10,043 bases of DNA from Planctomycetota bacterium (GTDB lineage Bacteria > Planctomycetota > UBA8108): NCBI GenBank assembly GCA_002695115.1, contig NZOA01000024.1:155836-165878 (forward strand), in the 5' to 3' direction. The notes under the pieces are model-generated. The model searched no databases. It saw only the letters and a program-made list of their open reading frames with translations, and had not been told where the DNA came from. The translations under genes and the position numbers were made by a program. Within the stretch, counting starts at the first letter, position 1; each line of letters begins with the position of its first letter. Below are positions 7,127 to 10,043 of the stretch, in pieces.

Positions 7127-7159
7127 GGCCCCGTGGCCTTTCGCCAATGGAGGGGGCCT
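7126..7159 (+). other. Stable hairpin immediately after the PDZ gene
   Basis: AGGCCCC (7126-7132, starting on the last base of the stop codon) pairs with GGGGCCT (7153-7159), and a nested stem TGGC/GCCA (7134-7137 with 7143-7146) closes a CTTTC loop. There is no T-run after it, so it is not a standard intrinsic terminator. It could protect the 3' end of the PDZ mRNA or attenuate read-through into aroK. Confidence 0.45.
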
Positions 7160-7229
7160 GGGTGGAGGTCGGAGGAGGCTGTTCAGGGCCAGCTCCGGCT
7201 TTCCCGTTGATGGTGGTGACTGAAAGGTG

Positions 7230-7784
7230 ATGAAGGAGCAGCACAAGAGCGCGGTCTACCTCATCGGGTACCGGGCCAGCGGCAAGACGAGCGCGGCGCG
7301 CGCGGTCGCCTCGGCTCTCTCATGTCTGTTCGCAGACACCGATCGCCTGATCGAGGACTCTGCCGGCAGGGATATCGCCTCTATCTTCAGGGATTCCGGG
7401 GAGCCTGCCTTCAGGCAGCTCGAGTCCGAAGTCCTGGAGACGCTCAGCGTCCGGGCCCTCGCTGGAGAAGAGCTGGTGGTGGCGACTGGAGGCGGTATCG
7501 TACTGAGTGAAGAGAATTGCGAGCGAATGCGGAAGACGGGCCTGGTGATCTGGTTGCGAGCTCCCGCCTCGGTATTGCGGGAGCGTATCGAGGGAGATCC
7601 CGGAACCGTTCGAAACCGACCGGCCCTGTCGGGAGACAGCGCCGCGGCGGAGGTTGAGGATGTCCTGGAGCGGCGGTATCCTCTCTATGACGCCGCTGCC
7701 GACCGCATTGTGGACACAGCGGAGCTTGACCGGGAGGAGGTCTGCGCGGCGATTGTCGCGGCGATAACGGAGAGCCTGGAATAG
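7230..7784 (+). CDS. aroK: Shikimate kinase
   Basis: Shikimate kinase phosphorylates the 3-hydroxyl of shikimate with ATP, the fifth step of chorismate and aromatic amino acid synthesis, in the cytoplasm. The protein is 184 residues from ATG 7230, slightly above the usual 170-175. Counting from that Met, it has a Walker A loop GYRASGKT (13-20), the shikimate-binding D-T-D (36-38), FRDSGEPAFRQLE (53-65) with the substrate arginine and glutamate, the Walker B-like ATGGGIVL (85-92), the lid RNRPAL (128-133) and the adenine-side RRYPLYDAAAD (148-158). A GTG at 7227, directly before the ATG, would add one Met. The only purine-rich site, AAAGG (7223-7227), is too close to be ideal, so the exact start is uncertain. 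Its stop codon abuts the start of the prepilin peptidase gene, so the pair should be cotranscribed. Confidence 0.94.
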   Translation: MKEQHKSAVYLIGYRASGKTSAARAVASALSCLFADTDRLIEDSAGRDIASIFRDSGEPAFRQLESEVLETLSVRALAGEELVVATGGGIVLSEENCERMRKTGLVIWLRAPASVLRERIEGDPGTVRNRPALSGDSAAAEVEDVLERRYPLYDAAADRIVDTAELDREEVCAAIVAAITESLE

Positions 7785-8990
7785 ATGTACGAAATCCTGG
7801 TTGTCTCGATCACGGCGGTTTTCGGGCTCTGCGCGGGCAGTTTTCTGAATGTCTGTATCTGGCGCCTGCCGCGCGAGGGCCTCAGCGTATCGAAGCCAAG
7901 GAGATCTTTCTGCCCGTCCTGCGAAGCGAAGATCTCCTGGCGGGATAATATTCCCGTGTTCAGCTGGCTCCTGCTGCGCGGCCGGTGCCGGGCCTGCGAA
8001 AAACCGATCTCGATTCGTTACCCGCTCGTGGAGCTTCTCACCGCGGCGGTTTGCGCCCTTGTTGTGTGGAGGTTCCATCTCCAGATTCAATTGGGTGTGC
8101 TTGAACAACAACCGGGCCTCGGTGTCGTCGTCAGCTGCATCGCCCTGCTGGTCCTGGTCTGTGCGTTGCTGGTCGCGGCGTTTGTCGATGCGGATCTGCG
8201 TATCCTCCCCGACGAGATCACCGTTGGCGGTATGCACTTCGTCCTATTGGCGATGCTGGTATTTCAGGACCTGAGATTTTCGCTGGTCTCAAAAGCGGCG
8301 GAGCGGATCCTGCCTGGCAACCTGGTCCCGCCCGCGCTCGACGCCACCGGCGGGCACAGTATCACATCGATGGTTGAAGGGGCCGTGAGGGATGCCCTCG
8401 GGGGTCTTTCCGGGATCCTGCCCGGTTGGGAACTTTCGACTGGTCTCACTATTGCCGTGCTCGCCCTGCTGATTCTCTTCTTCTTCTTCAGCGGCTGCTT
8501 TTGCTATCACCGCTATCGTCGCTGGCGCCTGCCGGATGAGTCCAATGGCTTCTTCGACGTCAGCCTCGCGGGGCTTTTGTGCGCTCTCTCAGCTGGACTG
8601 CTCGGCGCGCTGTGCGTTCTTCCGGGTTTTGAAGATTCGCGGATCGCTTATAATCTCGTCAGCACCTTGCTGGGCATGTTGACCGGAAGCGGCCTGGTCT
8701 TCCTCATAGGAGTCATCGGTACCTTTGTCTTCCGGAAGCCGGCCATGGGTTTTGGAGATGTGAAACTCATGGGATTGCTGGGAGGCCTGGCCGGTTGCTG
8801 GGGCGCCTTGACCGCGTTCTTCCTAGCCTGCATTCTCGGATCCATTGTCGGCATTCCCAAGCGGCTGATTTCAGGAGATCGGCACCTCTCCTTCGGTCCG
8901 TTCCTGATCATCTCCGGCGTTTTCGTATACCTTTGGCCGGATGCGGTAGATTCCGCCTTGGATTGGTATAGTGGGCTGTTTTCCGGCTGA
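7785..8990 (+). CDS. pilD: Type IV prepilin peptidase with large internal insertion (A24 family)
   Basis: Prepilin peptidases are inner-membrane aspartic proteases that cleave leaders of type IV pilin and type II secretion pseudopilin precursors, and often N-methylate the new N-terminus. The N-terminal part has a membrane helix (about 3-23) with GSFLNVCIWRLPR (18-30), then a cytoplasmic loop with two zinc-type CxxC pairs, CPSC (43-46) and CRAC (68-71). The catalytic aspartates are D135 in VDADLRILPDEIT and D325 in GFGDVKLMG. Homologues are typically 250-290 residues with the two aspartates about 65 apart; here the total is 401 and they are 190 apart. The insertion (about 165-315) holds a soluble loop plus two or three predicted membrane helices. 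The ATG follows the aroK stop with no gap, and GGAGAG (7769-7774) lies ten bases upstream. No pilin gene is adjacent. Confidence 0.93.
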   Translation: MYEILVVSITAVFGLCAGSFLNVCIWRLPREGLSVSKPRRSFCPSCEAKISWRDNIPVFSWLLLRGRCRACEKPISIRYPLVELLTAAVCALVVWRFHLQIQLGVLEQQPGLGVVVSCIALLVLVCALLVAAFVDADLRILPDEITVGGMHFVLLAMLVFQDLRFSLVSKAAERILPGNLVPPALDATGGHSITSMVEGAVRDALGGLSGILPGWELSTGLTIAVLALLILFFFFSGCFCYHRYRRWRLPDESNGFFDVSLAGLLCALSAGLLGALCVLPGFEDSRIAYNLVSTLLGMLTGSGLVFLIGVIGTFVFRKPAMGFGDVKLMGLLGGLAGCWGALTAFFLACILGSIVGIPKRLISGDRHLSFGPFLIISGVFVYLWPDAVDSALDWYSGLFSG

Positions 8991-9005
8991 TGACGGGGCC
9001 CTGGC

Positions 9006-9035
9006 CGCCTCTCAAGGGGCGATAAGGTGGTTTTT
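9006..9035 (+). terminator. Weak candidate terminator after the prepilin peptidase gene
   Basis: CGCCTC (9006-9011) and GGGGCG (9016-9021) form a 6-bp stem with one G-T pair around a TCAA tetraloop. The only T-run (9031-9035) lies nine bases further on, which is too far for a standard signal. An alternative stem GGCGA/TCGCC (9018-9022 with 9035-9039) overlaps it. Low confidence. Confidence 0.25.
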
Positions 9036-9047
9036 CGCCTAGTAAGC

Positions 9048-9075
9048 TTGCCATTTTGATAGTGCTTTCGATAAG
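9048..9075 (+). promoter_or_regulatory. Candidate promoter for the OmpA-family lipoprotein gene
   Basis: TTGCCA (9048-9053, five of six to TTGACA) and GATAAG (9070-9075, four of six to TATAAT) are spaced by 16 bases in an AT-richer patch. Use of this promoter would give a leader of about 165 bases. The 8991-9246 gap otherwise shows no credible gene. Confidence 0.38.
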
Positions 9076-9246
9076 CTAAGCGCGGGCGTGGAAAGCGCCG
9101 GGCAAAAAGAGGCGGAGTGAAGAGACCCCTGCCTCGCCTCGGATGGCTTTCCAGGCCCATGCAAGAGGACTTTTCAGCGATCCTGGCCTGGACATCGGGA
9201 AGTGTATTCCCGCAAGGCCGGATGGAGCTAAGAGGAGAAGATAGTG

Positions 9247-9921
9247 ATGAGCAGGAGCTTTTTTTCCACGCTTGCTCTGGTTTGTTTTCTGGGACTGTTG
9301 ACTTCGGGTTGCGCGATTCCCGGTTTGAAGGAAGCCAACCAGAGGCTCAAGGAGCAGAACGACCGCCTGGTGAGCGAGAACAACCGTCTTGAGCAGGAAT
9401 TGGCATCTTTCCGCAGCGGTGGAAGCCCCGGTTTGGCAGGTGGGGAGGATACGCCGGAGAGAAGAGCGGAGGCTTCCGATCTTCTGATCCCGGATGGCGA
9501 CGGCATCGGCTCAAATGTCCAGGTTGAGCGAACGGCGGAGGGAATCAGGATGACCATTCCGCACCGGGTTTTCTTCGATCCCGGGCGGACCCAGATCACG
9601 GGCGTGGGGAAGGGAATCCTTCAGAAAATCGCCCAGGTGCTCAATGCGGCTGATTACAGCGATAATACGGTCCGGGTCGAGGGGCATACCGATGATGTTC
9701 CCGTCAACAAGGTTCGCGAAAGGTATCCGACCAATTGGGAGCTGTCCACGGCCAGGGCCTGCTCTGTTGTTCGCTACCTGGTCGACAAGGGAGGGGTGAC
9801 GAAGTCCCGAATATATCCAGCCGGATTCGCTGATACCCGGCCGGTTTCCGATGGCAATTCAGTCGATTCACGCCAGAAGAATCGGCGTGTCGAGATCACG
9901 ATATTGAATCAAGGGGCCTGA
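9247..9921 (+). CDS. OmpA/MotB-like C-terminal domain lipoprotein
   Basis: The 224-residue protein begins with a lipoprotein-type signal ending in LLTSGC, with C22 the likely lipidated cysteine; threonine at the -3 position is a slight departure from the usual L-A-G-C box. A coiled-coil of regular leucines follows (about 27-55, LKEANQRLKEQNDRLVSENN...), then a flexible linker and a full OmpA C-terminal peptidoglycan-binding domain (about 107-220). That domain has VFFDPGRTQITGVGKGIL, VRVEGHTDDVPV, YPTNWELSTARACSVVRYL and RQKNRRVEI, in which the Asp of GHTDD and the Arg of NRRVEI normally hold diaminopimelate. The GHTDDVPV...NWELSTARA wording is closest to MotB-like members, but the lipobox replaces the MotB membrane helix. 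It likely tethers the outer membrane to peptidoglycan. ATG 9247 follows AGGAG (9233-9237) by nine bases; a GTG at 9244 is an alternative. A strong terminator follows. Confidence 0.92.
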   Translation: MSRSFFSTLALVCFLGLLTSGCAIPGLKEANQRLKEQNDRLVSENNRLEQELASFRSGGSPGLAGGEDTPERRAEASDLLIPDGDGIGSNVQVERTAEGIRMTIPHRVFFDPGRTQITGVGKGILQKIAQVLNAADYSDNTVRVEGHTDDVPVNKVRERYPTNWELSTARACSVVRYLVDKGGVTKSRIYPAGFADTRPVSDGNSVDSRQKNRRVEITILNQGA

Positions 9922-9946
9922 CGGCAGAGCAGGCAGCAGGGTGGAG

Positions 9947-9984
9947 AAAACCGCGGGAGATATAGATCTCCCGCGGTTTTTTTT
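9947..9984 (+). terminator. Strong intrinsic terminator
   Basis: A perfect 15-bp stem, 9947-9961 with 9966-9980, encloses an ATAG loop and ends in eight Ts (9977-9984). It lies 26 bases after the OmpA-lipoprotein stop and should end that transcript. The four As at the base of the left arm could give partial function on the minus strand. Confidence 0.95.
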
Positions 9985-9995
9985 GCTGCGCGTGT

Positions 9996-10010
9996 GAGCC
10001 GAGCCGAGCC
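9996..10010 (+). repeat. Short GAGCC tandem repeat
   Basis: Three exact GAGCC units are followed by GATCC (10011-10015). It is short and probably incidental. Bases 9985-10043 otherwise hold nothing I can identify. Confidence 0.4.
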
Positions 10011-10043
10011 GATCCGGGATTGTCAACATCCTGGACAGCGGCG

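Noticed and set aside
5528..7246. A 572-codon open frame antisense to the four-PDZ gene
   Set aside because: It mirrors the PDZ gene in GC-rich DNA, its translation is a low-complexity Arg/Leu/Gly mixture with no domain, and the plus-strand frame has clear PDZ motifs, signal peptide and ribosome-binding site.
7320..8237. A 305-codon minus-strand frame over aroK and pilD
   Set aside because: It crosses two well-supported genes, is rich in Arg/Gln/Asp and shows no family motif.
9117..9392. A 91-codon plus-strand frame overlapping the start of the OmpA lipoprotein gene
   Set aside because: It overlaps a well-supported gene in another frame, lacks a ribosome-binding site and has no recognisable domain.
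10020..10043. A TTGACA box on the minus strand at the right edge (10026-10021)
   Set aside because: No -10-like hexamer lies at 15-19 bases, only GC-rich GAGCC repeats, so it is not supported as a promoter.

Overview
The window looks like chromosome from a Gram-negative, GC-rich bacterium, most likely a planctomycete or a close relative. This is an inference from gene content: a Tat-type DUF1501 protein, an exported PQQ-type beta-propeller running into a methyltransferase-like region, a phytanoyl-CoA-dioxygenase-like protein, an enlarged prepilin peptidase and a multi-PDZ protein are a familiar mix in that group. lpxI and an OmpA-domain lipoprotein point to an outer membrane with lipid A. I see no mobile element, CRISPR array, rRNA or phage gene.

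Layout. Bases 1-2342 (minus strand) hold a two-gene, translationally coupled unit: a PhyH-family Fe(II)/2-oxoglutarate oxygenase, then a secreted beta-propeller protein whose C-terminus lies beyond the left edge. A divergent regulatory region (2343-2571) separates it from a plus-strand DUF1501 gene (2572-3909). A tRNA-Leu(GAG) gene on the minus strand (4002-4090) has its own candidate promoter and a clear intrinsic terminator. The plus strand then carries lpxI (4296-5171), an AT-richer intergenic stretch with a cluster of CTGCGC-like half sites (5172-5455), a secreted protein with four PDZ domains (5456-7126), a tight aroK-pilD pair (7230-8990) and an OmpA/MotB-like lipoprotein (9247-9921) closed by a very strong terminator (9947-9984). 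The last 59 bases hold no recognisable gene.

How the genes work together. Most of the window is envelope-related: lipid A synthesis (lpxI), periplasmic scaffolding or quality control (the PDZ protein), export and assembly of pilin-like proteins (pilD) and peptidoglycan anchoring of the outer membrane (OmpA lipoprotein). aroK supplies the shikimate pathway and is coupled to pilD by zero spacing. The left part is probably accessory metabolism. No classic defence or biosynthetic system is visible. The least conventional items are the propeller protein that runs into a degenerate Rossmann methyltransferase-like region, the protease-less four-PDZ protein and the prepilin peptidase with an insertion of roughly 125 residues.
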